Positions 1-10,750 are shown, numbered from the stretch's first letter. The stretch is 64,000 bases of DNA from CAIWHR01 sp963741355 (GCA_963741355.1 CAVUIG010000021.1:1-64000), one strand, 5' to 3'. Numbers and translations are program-made. The notes: generated by a model not told the origin, from the letters alone.

Positions 1-225
1 GTTCGAGCATCTGGCGGCAGCGCTGCAGCGCTTCTTCCCCGGCATCCGTGAGGCTTACTCGCCTTGTCGTTCGGTGCGGTACCCATACTGCCCGAGCCAA
101 CGCTCGAAGCTTTCGAGGTAGCGCGAGACCATGGCCCGCGACATGTCCAGCGCCTCGGCGGCCTCGGTCAGGCTGCCGCGGTCAGCCACTTCGGTGAACA
201 CCTGCATGGAAGTGATTCGATCCAT
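1..225 (-). CDS. LysR-family regulator, N-terminal part, runs off the left edge
   Basis: Reading down from the ATG at 225 gives MDRITSMQVFTEVADRGSLT and then a winged helix-turn-helix (AAEALDMSRAMVSRYLESFE), the standard LysR DNA-binding domain. The frame hits a stop about 54 codons in. A shift near 85-90 restores the usual continuation HRTTRRVSLTDAGEEALQRC, so one base is probably in error there. The effector-binding domain lies outside the window. The gene is divergent from the metallo-beta-lactamase-fold gene at 330, the classic position for a LysR regulator controlling its neighbour. The inducer cannot be inferred. Confidence 0.75.
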
Positions 226-242
226 GGATTAGATCGATCCAG

Positions 243-257
243 TAGACAAAGTGTCTA
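243..257. promoter_or_regulatory. Perfect inverted repeat in divergent promoter
   Basis: TAGACA-AAG-TGTCTA is a perfect 6-bp inverted repeat with a 3-bp spacer in the AT-rich gap between the divergent LysR gene (start 225) and the gene at 330. It is a reasonable operator for the LysR protein, although LysR boxes are usually of the T-N11-A type. Its role is inferred from position only. Confidence 0.4.
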
Positions 258-329
258 TCATTCTACTGTTTATCGACAGTTAGTAGCAAAATATATGGCG
301 CCGTCACCTTCACCACCGCGAGCGATTCC

Positions 330-1211
330 ATGATCAAACCTCTCCTTCCGCTGTTTGCAAGCCTGACCCTCGGCGTCGTCGCCAACGAGGCCGCCGCCCA
401 AATGACTCCTGTTGCGCTTTCCCTCCAGGTCTACAACGCCGATGCCGGCAGCTTCCACGTCAACGCCGTTCTGGTATCCGGCAAGACGGAGGCGGTACTC
501 ATCGATACCGGGTTCACTCAGGCAGATGCGTACCGGATCGCCGCGATGGTTCTCGACAGCCGCAAGACGCTGAAGACCATCTACATCAGCCAGGCCGACC
601 CAGACTTCTTCTTCGGCGCGGGTGTACTGAAGAAGTTGTTTCCCGAAGCGACGCTGATCGCGAGTGCGCCCACCGTGAAGAAGATCCAGGCGACGCTACC
701 CACCAAGCTGCAGTTGTGGGGGCCGCGACTGGGCGCCAATGCGCCGACGGACGTTCCGGTGCCTGAAGTCATTGCCGGGAACACGATCAAGCTGGAAGGC
801 CAGACGCTCGAAATCAGGGGGCTGGATGATTCCCTCCCGCACCGCAGCTACGTATGGATTCCTTCTTCGAAGGCCATAGTGGGAGGGGTCAATGCTTTTG
901 CCGGTCTGCATGTCTGGACGGCTGACACGCAGACCGCGCAGGAGCGGGCCGACTGGAACAGGAAACTGGGCACGATGGCAGCGCTTCAGCCGACCACCGT
1001 AGTTCCTGGCCACATGCTGTCAGGCCAGAAGCAGGACGCTTCGCAGCTTTCCTACACCCAGTCCTACCTGACTCGCTTTGAATCAGAACTGGCCAAGGCG
1101 CCGAACTCGGCCGCGCTGATCGAGGCGATGAAGTCGGCCTATCCCACAGCGGGCCTGATGGTGGCACTCGAGATCGGCGCCAAGGTCAACAAGGGCGAAA
1201 TGAAGTGGTGA
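330..1211 (+). CDS. Exported metallo-beta-lactamase-fold protein with degenerate metal site
   Basis: 293 aa with an N-terminal signal peptide (hydrophobic residues 4-16, cleavage near AAAQ). The fold is recognisable: VNAVLVSGKTEAVLIDTGFT matches the first strands and the PGHM segment near residue 230 matches the later metal-binding His. The normally invariant HxHxDH motif is replaced by SQADPDFFFG (around residues 89-98), so both first-motif histidines and the last His are gone while the Asp is kept. Classical dinuclear zinc hydrolysis is therefore doubtful. The frame is intact, and base composition is more AT-rich than downstream. The substrate is unknown. Divergent from a LysR regulator. 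Confidence 0.75.
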   Translation: MIKPLLPLFASLTLGVVANEAAAQMTPVALSLQVYNADAGSFHVNAVLVSGKTEAVLIDTGFTQADAYRIAAMVLDSRKTLKTIYISQADPDFFFGAGVLKKLFPEATLIASAPTVKKIQATLPTKLQLWGPRLGANAPTDVPVPEVIAGNTIKLEGQTLEIRGLDDSLPHRSYVWIPSSKAIVGGVNAFAGLHVWTADTQTAQERADWNRKLGTMAALQPTTVVPGHMLSGQKQDASQLSYTQSYLTRFESELAKAPNSAALIEAMKSAYPTAGLMVALEIGAKVNKGEMKW

Positions 1212-4200
1212 TGCAAACCAACTGAACGAGCATCGACAGCAGCGGCGCGGTGATCATCCCGCCGACCATCGGCGCGGCGATCCGCTGCATCATCTCCGCG
1301 CCGGTGCCGGAGCTCAGCATGATCGGCAGCAGGCCCGCCATGATCACGGCGACGGTCATCGCCTTGGGCCGCACGCGCAGCACGGCGCCCTCCTCGATCG
1401 CCGCGACGCAGCGTCGCGCGCGTCGCGGGCTCGCCGCGCGCGAGGCGCGCCTCCCACGCGTGGCGCAGGTACAGGAGCATCACGACGCCGAACTCGGCGG
1501 CGACGCCCGGCGAGCGCGATGAAGCCGACCGCCGTCGCCACCGACGTCGCGTAGCCGAGCAGCCACAGCAGCCAGTAGCCGCCGACGAGCGCGAACGGCA
1601 CGGCGAGCATGATGAGCAGCGCCTCGTCGACGCGGCGGAACGCGAGGTAGAGCAGCACGAAGATCACGAGCAGCGTGAACGGCACGACGTAGGCGAGCCG
1701 CGCCTTCGCCCGCTCGAGATACTCGAACTGCCCGGACCACGAGACCGAGTAGCCGGCGGCAGCTTCACTTCGCGCGCGACCGCCGCCTGCGCATCGTGCA
1801 CGACCGACACGAGGTCGCGGCCGCGGACGTCGACGTATACCCAGCCCGACAGCCGCGCGTTCTCGCTCTTCAGCATCGGCGGGCCGTCGACGACGCGCAC
1901 GCGTGGCGATCGCGGACAGCGGCAGCTGCGCGCCGCGCTCGGTGACGATCGGCAGCATCCGCAGCGCCTCGACCGAATCGCGCAGCTCGCGCGGATAGCG
2001 GACGCTGATCGGGAAGCGCGCGAGGCCCTCGACCGTCTCGCCGATGTTCTCGCCGCCGACCGCGGCGCCGATCATGTCCTGCACGTCGGCGATGCGACAG
2101 CCCGTAGCGCGCCGCCGCGGCGCGGTCGATCGTCGACGTCGAGATAGCGGCCGCCCTCGAGCCGCTCGGCGAGCGCCGAGGTGACGCCGGGCACGCCCTT
2201 GACGGCGCGCTCGATCGCCTGCGCCACGCGGTCGATCTCGGCGAGATCCGGGCCCGACACCTTGATGCCGACCGGACTCTTGATGCCGGTCGCGAGCATG
2301 TCGATGCGGTTGCGGATCGGCGGCACCCAGACGTTGGACAGTCCCGGCACCTGCACCGACGCGGTCGAGCTCCTCGACGATCTTGTCGGTCGTCATGCCG
2401 GGGCGCCACTCGATCCTTCGGCTTGAACTGGATCGTCGTCTCGATCATCTCCATCGGCGCGGGATCGGTCGCGGTCTCGGCGCGGCCGACCTTGCCGAAC
2501 ACGCGCGCGACTTCCGGGATCGCCTTGATCATCCGGTCGGTCTGCTGCAGGAGCTCGCCCGCCTTGCCGGCGGACAGTCCGGGCAGCGCCGTCGGCATGT
2601 ACAGGAGGTCGCCCTCGTCGAGCGGCGGCATGAACTCGCCGCCCAGGCGCATCACGGGCCACGCGGTCGCCGCGAGCGCCAGCGCCGCCACGGCGAGCGT
2701 CGACCTTCGGCCAGGACAGCGCCGCGTCGAGCACCGGCCGATAGCCCGCGATCAGGAAGCGGTTCAGCGGATTCGCGTGCTCGGTCGGGATGCGCCCGCG
2801 CACGAAGTAGCCCATCAGCACCGGAACGAGCGTCACCGCGAGCATCGCGGCGGCGGCCATCGCGTAGGTCTTGGTGAACGCGAGCGGCGCGAACAGCCGG
2901 CCCTCCTGCGCCTCCAGCGCGAAGACGGGCACGAACGACAGCGTGATCACGAGCAGGCTGAAGAAGAGCGCGGGGCCGACCTCGACCGACGCGTCGGTGA
3001 CGATCGCCCACCGCTCGTCGAGGGTGGGCTCCGGCAGCGTCTCCTTGCCGTCGACGAGCTGCCGCGTGCGCGTGCTTCCACGCCTCGAGCTTCTTGTGCG
3101 CGTTCTCGATCATGACGATCGCCGCGTCCACCATCGCGCCGATCGCGATCGCGATCCCGCCGAGCGACATGATGTTCGCGTTCACGCCCTGCGCGCGCAT
3201 CACGATGAATGCGGCGAGCACGCCGAGCGGCAGCGACACGACGGCGACGAGCGCCGAGCGCAGGTGCAGCAGGAACGCGACGCACACCAGCGCGACCACC
3301 GCGAATTCCTCGAGCAGCTTGCCGCGCAGATGGTCGACCGCGCGCTCGATCAGCGCCGAGCGGTCGTACACCGGAACGATTTCCACGCCCGGCGGAAGTC
3401 CCGGCTTCAGCTGCTCGAGCTTCGCCTTGACCGCCTGGATCGTCTCCCACGCGTTCTTGCCCGAGCGCAGCACGACGATGCCGCCGGTGACCTCGCCTTC
3501 GCCGTCGAGCTCGGCGATGCCGCGCCGCATTTCCGGGCCGACCTGCACGCGCGCGACGTCGCGCAGCAGCACCGGCGTGCCGCCTTCGCTGATCATCACC
3601 GGCGTCACGCGGAAATCCTCGAGCGTCTTGAGGTAGCCGCGCGTGCGGACCATGTACTCGGCTTCGGCGAGCTCGACCACCGAGCCGCCGGCTTCGCGGT
3701 TGGCGTCGCGGATCGCCGCGACCACCTTCGCGAGCGGAAGGTTGTAGGCGCGAAGGCGCGCCGGGTCGACGACGACCTGGTATTGCCGGACCATGCCGCC
3801 GACCGTCGCGACCTCGGCGACGTTCGGCACCGACTTCAACTCGTACTTGAGGAACCAGTCCTGCAGCGCGCGCAGCTGCGCGAGGTCGCTCTTGCCGGTG
3901 CGGTCGACCAGCGCGTACTCGTAGATCCAGCCCACGCCGGTCGCATCGGGTCCGAGCGACGCCTTCGCGCCCGCGGGCAGGCGGCCCTGCACCTGGTTGA
4001 GATATTCGAGCACGCGCGAGCGGGCCCAGTAGAGGTCGGTGCCGTCCTCGAAGAGCACGTAGACGAACGAGTCGCCGAAGAACGAATAGCCGCGCACCGC
4101 CTTCGCGCCGGGAACGGAGAGCATCGTCGTCGTCAGCGGATAGGTGACCTGGTCCTCGACGATCTGCGGCGCCTGCCCGGGGTACGTCGTGCGGATGATC

Positions 4201-4340
4201 ACCTGCGTGTCGGACAGGTCGGGAATCGCGTCGAGCGGCGTCGTCCGCACCGCCCACACGCCCGCGACGGCGACGAGCCCCGCGGCGAGCAGCACGAGGA
4301 ACCGGTTCGCGATCGACCAGCGGATGAGGCCCGCGATCAT
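1186..4340 (-). CDS. cusA: CusA-type heavy-metal RND efflux pump (frameshifted, 3' end truncated)
   Basis: Inner-membrane proton-driven RND transporter of the HME family, exporting Cu(I)/Ag(I) with CusB and CusC. Starts at ATG 4340 (MIAGLIRWSIANRFLVLL), overlapping the cusB stop. The HME signature around GAMVDAAIVMIENAHKKLEAW, the periplasmic porter domains and the second transmembrane block (TLLVIFVLLYLAFRRVDEAL) can be read by joining frames. At least eight frame changes occur (near 3070, 2700, 2405, 2360, 2100, 1900, 1770 and 1480). The four I resolved are single-base insertions. The C-terminus diverges after LLSMLV at about 1225 and runs antisense into the preceding gene, so the last membrane residues are missing. 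Whether this copy is functional is unclear. Confidence 0.85.
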
Positions 4341-5952
4341 TTCTTGTCGGACGCTGCCGCTCCGGGTGCGACGGGAACGATCGACGTCAGCTGCATGTCG
4401 CCCTGCGGCGTGAACACGAACTCGAACTTCACGTTCGTGCCCGGGGTCACGTCCTTCGGCAGTCCGCCCTTGGGCGCCTTGAACGCCATCGTCATCGCGC
4501 CCATCCCCGCGGTCGGGATCGCGCCGTGCTTGATCAGCACCTCGTCGCCGACCGTGCGCACCACGCCCTCCGCCTTGTGCACCGGCGGCGTCGCCACCGC
4601 GGCCTGCGGACTCGCCCGGTGTCCCGCGTGGGGATCCGCGGCCTGCGCGACCACGTCGCCCGTCGCCGCGATCCGCGTCAGCGCGCCCTTGAGGCTCGCC
4701 TCGGAATCGACGAGGAACTGGCCGGACACGACCACGCGCTGCCCGGCGGCGAGACCGCTGCGAATTTCGGTGACTTCGCCCGACTCGCGGCCGACGGCGA
4801 CCTCGACCGGCGTGAAGCGGCCGTTGCCCGCATCGACGATCACGACGTTGCGCTTGCCGGTGTTGATCACCGCTTCGCTCGGCACGAGCACCGCGGGCGC
4901 GGCCTGTGCGCCGCCGAAGGCCACCGTCGCGAACATGCCCGGTTTCAGCGCAGCGCCGGGATTCGCGAGGACGATTCGCGCACGCACCGAGCGCGTCTGC
5001 GCGTTGACTTCGGGCAGCAGTGCATTGACCGTTCCGTTGAAGGTGCGGTCGGGCAAGCGCCGCGGCTCTCGCCACGACCGACGTGCCCGCGCGAACCCGC
5101 GCCGCCTGCGCCTCCGGAACGTCGGCGATCACCCACACGGTTCCGAGTCCGGCGATCTTGAACAGCGTCGTGCCCGGCATGACCGCCATCCCGTCGCGTG
5201 CGCCGATCTCCCAGACGACGCCGCCCTGCGGTGCCGTCACCGTGATGCGCGGCGACGGCTTGCCGTCACGCTCGATCCGCGCGATTTCGGCGTCGGGCAT
5301 GCCGAGCAGCGACAGGCGATGCCGCGCCGCGTCGGCGAGCCTTGCGACGTCGGCCTGAGAACTGGCCTTGAGCGCCAGCAGTTCCTCCTGCGCGGCGAGC
5401 CACTCCGGCACATAGAGCTCGGCCAGCGGCTGCCCCGCCGCGACGCCGTCGTACTGCGCGCGCACGAGAAGGCGTTCGACGTAGCCGGCGGCTGCGCGCC
5501 TGCACCGCAACGAGCGAGCGCTCGTCGACCACGACCGCGCCGACCGCGGAGAATCCCGTGTCGAGCGTTCCCTCGGTCGCGGCGGCGGTGCGCACGCCGA
5601 AGCTTTGCTGCTGGCGCGCGCTGACCGCGACGCCGCCGTCGGCCGCCGCGTCCGCATAGACCGGCACCAGGTCCATGTCCATGAAGGGCGACTTGCCGGG
5701 CTTGTCGAATTTCTGGCCGGGCACCATCGGGTCGTGCCAATAGAGAACCTTGCGGCCGCTCGCATCGGCAGTGGCGGCCGGCATGGCGGGTTGGGCCGCC
5801 CCGCTCGTCACGGTGCCCGCCGCAGTGCGGTCGGCGGGCGCTTGGCGCGTCCCGAAGAAATAGCCTGCGCCGGCCGCGATCACGGCGACGGCGACGGCGG
5901 CGGCGAGCGGCGCGAGCTTCGCGCCGCGCTGAGTGACGTTGATGGATCTCAT
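4337..5952 (-). CDS. cusB: CusB-type membrane fusion protein with C-terminal CusF-like domain
   Basis: Periplasmic adaptor of the Cus pump. From ATG 5952: N-terminal membrane anchor (LAAAVAVAVIAAGAGYFF), a heavy-metal-binding segment (YWHDPMVP ... MDMDLVPVY), the lipoyl/beta-barrel adaptor core, and a C-terminal extension after an HAGHRAS linker. That extension resembles CusF (IKHGAIPTAGMGAMTMAFK) and keeps the MxM metal ligands, but has no Trp where CusF has its copper-capping Trp. Two frameshifts, near 5500 and 5055, both read as one extra base, and the length modulo 3 (two) agrees. Start and stop overlap cusC and cusA by ATGA-type junctions, so the genes are translationally coupled. Confidence 0.88.
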
Positions 5953-7257
5953 GATCCCTCCGTGGACGGAACGACGAAATTGAGCCAGGCCCACGCCTTG
6001 GCGGCGGCCTGCTGCTGCGAGATGAGGCTGAGCTCGGCGTCGAGCAGCGCGCGGCGCGCGTCGAGCACCGCCGCGAGCGTGCCGGTGCCTCCGCGATAGG
6101 CGGCAAGCGCCGCCTCGCGGCGCTGTACGGCGAGCGGGACGAGCGCGGTCTCGATGCGCTGCGCCTGCGCGCGCGCCGATTCCCATTCGGCCTGCATCGA
6201 CTGAACCTCCGCGGCGCGCATTCGCTGCGTGTCCTCCTGCATCGCGCGCGCGGCGTCCTCCTCGCGGAGCTTCGCCGCGTGCTCGCGGTCCTGGCGCGAG
6301 CCCTGCGACCAGGGCAGGTCGATCGTGAACATCACCGAGACCATGTTCGAATAGGGCGAGCCGCGATAGGCGTACGACACCTCGGCGCTCCAGTCGGGCT
6401 TCTTCGCGGCACGCGCGATCGCGCTCTCGGTCTCGGCGATCGCCGTCTGCGCGCGGGCGAGGCGGAGCTCGGGCTGCGCATCGATGTCGGCGAGGCGCGC
6501 GGCGTCGGGCAGGCGGGCGAAATCCGGCGCGTCGCCCTGCGGGCGCAGCGCCGCATCGCCGACGTAGCGCGCGAGCGCGATTTGCGCGCGCTTCGCCTGC
6601 GCCGCGGCGTCGGTCGCGCGGTTGGACAGCTCGATCAGCATGCTTTGCGCCGCGATGAGCTCGCTCTGCGGCGCCTTGCCGGCGCGATAGGCGGCTTCCA
6701 GCGTCGCCACGTTCAGCTCCGCTTCCGCCTTCTGGGCGCCGATCGACCGTTCGGCCGCGCTCGCGAAATGGCGGGTGACCCAGGCGGTCGCCGTCTCGCG
6801 CTCGATCGCGAGCGTCGTCGCCTCGATCACCGCGGTGCCGCGCTCGGCGTCGCGCTCCACCCGCGTGACCTTCAGCCGGCGCTTTTCCGCGCTCGGGAAT
6901 TCCTGCATGAGGCCGATCTTCGACATGGTCATGAAGTCGCGCGTCAGCGACCACGCGTCCTCGCCCTGTGTCGGAACGTTCTCGACGCCGGCCTTGAGCT
7001 TGGGATCGGGCAGCTCGCCCGCCGGAATCGCCATCTCGCGCGCGGCGTCGACCATCGAGCGCTGCGAGGCGAGCTGCTGCGAGCGCGCGACCGCGAGCTT
7101 CAGCGCCTCGGCGAGCGAGAGCGGCGATTCCGCCGCGGCCGCGGGCCATGCCGGCGATCACGGCGAGCGCCGCGATAGCCAGCGTGCACCACGACAGCAG
7201 GTGGCGGGATTCAGTTGCCCCGTTGTTGGCCCGGGGCGACGGCCGGAAATGCAGCAT
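5949..7257 (-). CDS. cusC: CusC/TolC-like outer-membrane efflux protein
   Basis: Outer-membrane channel of the tripartite metal pump. The signal peptide lies at 7257-7150 (hydrophobic CTLAIAALAVIAGMA). After a one-base insertion at about 7140 in a CCC run, the mature protein continues as AESPLSLAEALKLAVARSQQ, the typical start of the outer-membrane efflux repeat. Long alpha-helical hairpins rich in Ala, Arg, Glu and Gln follow, with two OEP repeats, to residue ~435. The stop overlaps the cusB start. Named for its operon position; metal specificity comes from CusA and CusB, not from this protein. Confidence 0.82.
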
Positions 7258-7332
7258 GCGACCTCCGCGAACGCGTGAATCGGTCCGGCAACGCAGAGGG
7301 CTGCGCGGCCGGGCACGAGCGGAACGCGGGGT

Positions 7333-7732
7333 CTAGATCAGGAGACGGCAGAACTGCAGCGCGAGCGGCGGTGCGGCGCTGTTGGCGGCCAGCATCGAGC
7401 GGCCCCACTCGCGTGCTTCGCCGGGCAGGGTTGCGGGCACCAGCGGCACCGCGCAGCGTGACGAGTGCGACCGGCGGCAGATCAAGCGCCGCGCCCGACG
7501 GCGCGCCGTCGGTGCACTGGACTTCGCAGGCATTGCCCTGGGGCGCCTGCGGCAACGCGGCGGCGTGCTGGCCGCCGCAATGGCCTTCGTGGGCAGTTGC
7601 GCTCGCCGACGCCGGGTGCGACGGCACCGTCCCCACGCGGAGCGCGCACGCATGCGCGGTCACCGCAAGCTGGGCGAATGCAATGCCCAGGATGCCGAAC
7701 CAGGCGAGACAACGGCGGCGCGAACGGGTCAT
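7333..7732 (-). CDS. Small exported Cys/His-rich protein upstream of the Cus operon
   Basis: About 132 aa after removing one extra base near 7452. The signal peptide (CLAWFGILGIAFAQLAVTAHA) is followed by a short mature part with potential metal ligands: HEGHCGGQH, CEVQC and a C-terminal FCRLLI ending. It is first in the cusCBA direction and ends about 75 bp before the cusC start. Small secreted proteins with this layout (Cys/His centre, hydrophobic C-terminus) often sit beside copper or silver efflux genes. A periplasmic metal-binding or sensing role is inferred, not shown. Confidence 0.6.
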
Positions 7733-7807
7733 AAGGGGCGAAGTGTTACACCGGACGTTACCCGCGAATCGCCCCCCGCGGCTTGATCGGGGTCAAGGCG
7801 CGCGGGG

Positions 7808-8863
7808 TCAGCGCAGGCTCGCGTTGAACGCGGCGAGCGCCGCGGCGCCGGGGACGAGGTCGGCGTCGGACAACGCGTTGAGGGGCGTATCGGCGGTTTC
7901 CTGCGCGTCGTGCAGGTCGTGCGAATCCGGATTGGCATAGAGGAGGCCGGTCACGATCTCGCCCGCCGCGGCCCGATCGTGCAGGTAATTCATCGCCGCC
8001 AGCCGATTGGTCGGGTCGAAATCGCGATGGACCTTGCGCAGGCGCACCGTCCCGCCGTCGTGCAGGACGACTTCCTCGAGGCTGCCGCTGTCGTACTCGG
8101 CGGTGATCGGATCGCGCGGCACCATCACGTCGAGCGCGTTGACCGACGCGTTGTGCTCGCGCACGTAGTCGTAGCTCTTGGTCGACCCGGGATGGTTGTT
8201 GAACGCGACGCACGGGCTGATCACGTCGATGAACGCGGCGCCGCGATGGAGCACGGCGGCCTCGACCAGCGGCACGAGCTGCGTCTTGTCGCCGGAAAAG
8301 CTCCGCGCGACGAAGGTCGCGCCGAGCTCGAGCGCCAGCATGACGAGATCGATCGGCTCGTCGGTGTTGATCGCGCCGCGCTTCGCCTTCGAGCCCTTGT
8401 CCGCCGTCGCCGAGAACTGCCCCTTGGTGAGGCCGTAGACGCCGTTGTTCTCGACGATGTAGACCATGTTCACCGCGCGGCGGATCACGTGCATGAACTG
8501 GCCGATGCCGATCGACGCCGAGTCGCCGTCGCCGGACACGCCGAGATAGATGAGGTCGCGGTTGGCGAGATTCGCGCCGGTCAGCACCGACGGCATGCGC
8601 CCGTGCACGCTGTTGAAGCCATGCGAGTTGCCGAGGAAATAGGTGGGCGTCTTCGACGAGCAGCCGATGCCGGAGAGCTTCGCGACGCGGTGCGGCTCGA
8701 TGTCGAGGTTGAAGAACGCCTGGATGATCGCGGCCGAGATCGAGTCGTGGCCGCAGCCGGCGCACAGCGTCGACACCGCGCCTTCGTAGTCGCGCCGCGT
8801 GTAGCCCAGCGCGTTCTTCGGCAGTCCGGGATGATGCAGCTTGGGTTTGGCGAGATAGGTCAT
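7808..8863 (-). CDS. korB: 2-oxoacid:ferredoxin oxidoreductase, beta (TPP) subunit
   Basis: Catalytic TPP and [4Fe-4S] subunit that decarboxylates a 2-oxoacid (most likely 2-oxoglutarate) to the acyl-CoA with reduction of ferredoxin. 351 aa, intact. The four cluster cysteines expected in this family are present in LCAGCGH, GIGCSS and SPCVAFN. The TPP-binding motif is SGDGDSASIGIGQFMH, followed by ENNGVYGLTKGQ. Last gene of korC-korA-korB, 13 bp after korA. The set resembles the KorABC systems of aromatic-degrading betaproteobacteria, where they supply reduced ferredoxin. Substrate specificity cannot be read directly. Confidence 0.88.
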   Translation of the reverse strand: MTYLAKPKLHHPGLPKNALGYTRRDYEGAVSTLCAGCGHDSISAAIIQAFFNLDIEPHRVAKLSGIGCSSKTPTYFLGNSHGFNSVHGRMPSVLTGANLANRDLIYLGVSGDGDSASIGIGQFMHVIRRAVNMVYIVENNGVYGLTKGQFSATADKGSKAKRGAINTDEPIDLVMLALELGATFVARSFSGDKTQLVPLVEAAVLHRGAAFIDVISPCVAFNNHPGSTKSYDYVREHNASVNALDVMVPRDPITAEYDSGSLEEVVLHDGGTVRLRKVHRDFDPTNRLAAMNYLHDRAAAGEIVTGLLYANPDSHDLHDAQETADTPLNALSDADLVPGAAALAAFNASLR

Positions 8864-8876
8864 GGCGGGGCCTGAT

Positions 8877-10745
8877 TCAGTCGGCGGCGCCCAAGGGCGC
8901 GACCTTGCGCAGCGGCGTCACGTTGAAGTTGGCAGCCTTCTCGCCGATCTCCTGCGTGATGAAGCGCGCGGTGATCGGCGTGCCGTCGTAGTGCAGCACG
9001 GAAATGAGCTTGGCGGGGTCGATCCCGCACTCGTTGACGAGCAGCATGCGGAGCTGCGCGTCGCGGTTCTGCTCGACGACGAAAACGTGCTCGTGCGCGG
9101 CGATGAAGGCCGCGACCGCGTCGGCGAACGGAAACGCGCGGATGCGCAGCCGGTCGAGATGAATCCCGGACGCGGCGAGCGTTGCGAGCGACTCCGCCAT
9201 CGCGGCGCCGGTCGAGCCGTACCAGATGACGCCGGCGCGGGCGGGCTTGTCCGCCTTCTCGACGACCGGCGCCGGCACGAGCTTCTTCGCGGTCTCGAAC
9301 TTGTGCAGCAGCCGCTGCATGTTGTCGACGTACGCCGGGCCTTCCTCGGTGTAGCGGGCGTAGCGGTCCTTGGTCGTGCCGCGCGTGAAATACGAGCCGC
9401 GCGTCGCGTGCGTGCCTGGATAGGTCCGGAACGGAATGCCGTCGCCGTCCACGTCGAGGTAGCGGCCGAACGTCTTGCCGGCGGCAAGCTCGTCGGCCGT
9501 CATCACCTTGCCGCGGTCGAGCGTGCGCCTGTCGTCCCACTCGAGCGGCGCGGTCAGCCAGTCCTGCATGCCGATGTCGAGGTCCGACAGCACGAAGATC
9601 GGCGTCTGCAGCCGGTCGGCCAGGTCGAGCGCGGTCGCCGCCATCGCGAAGCACTCGGTCGGGTCCTCGGGGAAGAGCAGCGGATGCTTGGTGTCGCCGT
9701 GCGACGCGTACGCGCACAGCAGCACGTCCGCCTGCTGCGTGCGCGTCGGCATCCCGGTCGACGGGCTGCCGCGCTGGATGTCGAACAGCACGGCCGGGAT
9801 CTCGGCGAAATACGCGAGGCCGATGAACTCCTGCATCAGCGAGATGCCGGGGCCGGAGGTCGCCGTGAACGCGCGCGCGCCGTTCCAGGCGGCGCCGATC
9901 ACCATGCCGATCGAGGCGAGCTCGTCCTCGGCCTGCACGATCGCGTATTTGTGACGGCCGGTCGCCGCGTCGACGCGCAGCTTGCCGCAGTGCTTGGCGA
10001 ATGCCTCGGCCAGCGACGACGACGGCGTGATCGGATACCACGCGCAGACGGTCGCGCCGCCGTACACGCAGCCCAGCGCGGCCGCATTGTTGCCGTCGAT
10101 GAAGATCCGGTCGCCCACCACATCCGCGCGCTCGACGTGCATGGGCAGCGGGCAGGAAAAATGGGCGAGCGCGTAATCCCTTCCGAGCGCCAGCGCCTTC
10201 CGGTTCGATTCGAGCAGCGCCTCCTTGCCGCGATACTGCTCGGCGAAGAGGTTCTCGATCTCGGCGGGGTCGATCGCGAGCAGCGCGGACAGCGCGCCCA
10301 GGTAGATGATGTTCTTGAAGAGCTGCCGCTGGCGCGCGTCGGTGTACGCGGCGTTGCAGATCGCGGTGAGCGGGATGCCGAGAATCGTCACGTCGCTGCG
10401 GAAGCTCGTCGCCGGGAGCTCGCGCGTCGAGTCGTAGAAAAGGTAGCCCCCGCCCTCGAGCTCGCCGACGTCCTTGTCCCAGGTCTGCGGGTTCATCGCG
10501 ACCATCAGGTCGACGCCGCCGCGGCGGCCGCGCCAGCCGGCGGCGGTGACGCGCACCTCGTACCACGTCGGCAGTCCCTGGATGTTCGACGGGAAGATGT
10601 TGCGCGCCGAGACCGGCACGCCCATCCGCAGGATCGCCTTGGCGAACAGCGCGTTGGCCGAGGCCGAGCCCGAGCCGTTGACGTTGGCGAACTTCACGAC
10701 GAAGTCGTTGATCCGCGCGATCGGTTCCTTGGTGCGTCTGACCAT
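8877..10745 (-). CDS. korA: 2-oxoacid:ferredoxin oxidoreductase, fused gamma-alpha subunit
   Basis: 622 aa, intact. Residues ~1-190 form the gamma domain (INDFVVKFANVNGSGSASAN). The alpha domain starts around residue 210 with GNNAAALGCVYGGATVCAWY and carries the substrate-loop motif YPITPSSSLAEAF. An AEDELASIGMVIGAAWNGAR segment and a typical domain III at the C-terminus follow. Start ATG 10745 is 6 bp after the korC stop. Gamma-alpha fusion is the normal arrangement in the KorA/PorA two-subunit type. It pairs with KorB for 2-oxoacid oxidation and CoA binding. Confidence 0.88.
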   Translation of the reverse strand: MVRRTKEPIARINDFVVKFANVNGSGSASANALFAKAILRMGVPVSARNIFPSNIQGLPTWYEVRVTAAGWRGRRGGVDLMVAMNPQTWDKDVGELEGGGYLFYDSTRELPATSFRSDVTILGIPLTAICNAAYTDARQRQLFKNIIYLGALSALLAIDPAEIENLFAEQYRGKEALLESNRKALALGRDYALAHFSCPLPMHVERADVVGDRIFIDGNNAAALGCVYGGATVCAWYPITPSSSLAEAFAKHCGKLRVDAATGRHKYAIVQAEDELASIGMVIGAAWNGARAFTATSGPGISLMQEFIGLAYFAEIPAVLFDIQRGSPSTGMPTRTQQADVLLCAYASHGDTKHPLLFPEDPTECFAMAATALDLADRLQTPIFVLSDLDIGMQDWLTAPLEWDDRRTLDRGKVMTADELAAGKTFGRYLDVDGDGIPFRTYPGTHATRGSYFTRGTTKDRYARYTEEGPAYVDNMQRLLHKFETAKKLVPAPVVEKADKPARAGVIWYGSTGAAMAESLATLAASGIHLDRLRIRAFPFADAVAAFIAAHEHVFVVEQNRDAQLRMLLVNECGIDPAKLISVLHYDGTPITARFITQEIGEKAANFNVTPLRKVAPLGAAD

Positions 10746-10750
10746 CGCGC

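Noticed and set aside
2871..5624. A 917-codon open frame on the plus strand
   Set aside because: It is antisense to cusA/cusB, Arg/His-rich with no recognisable domain. Long antisense frames are expected at this GC content.
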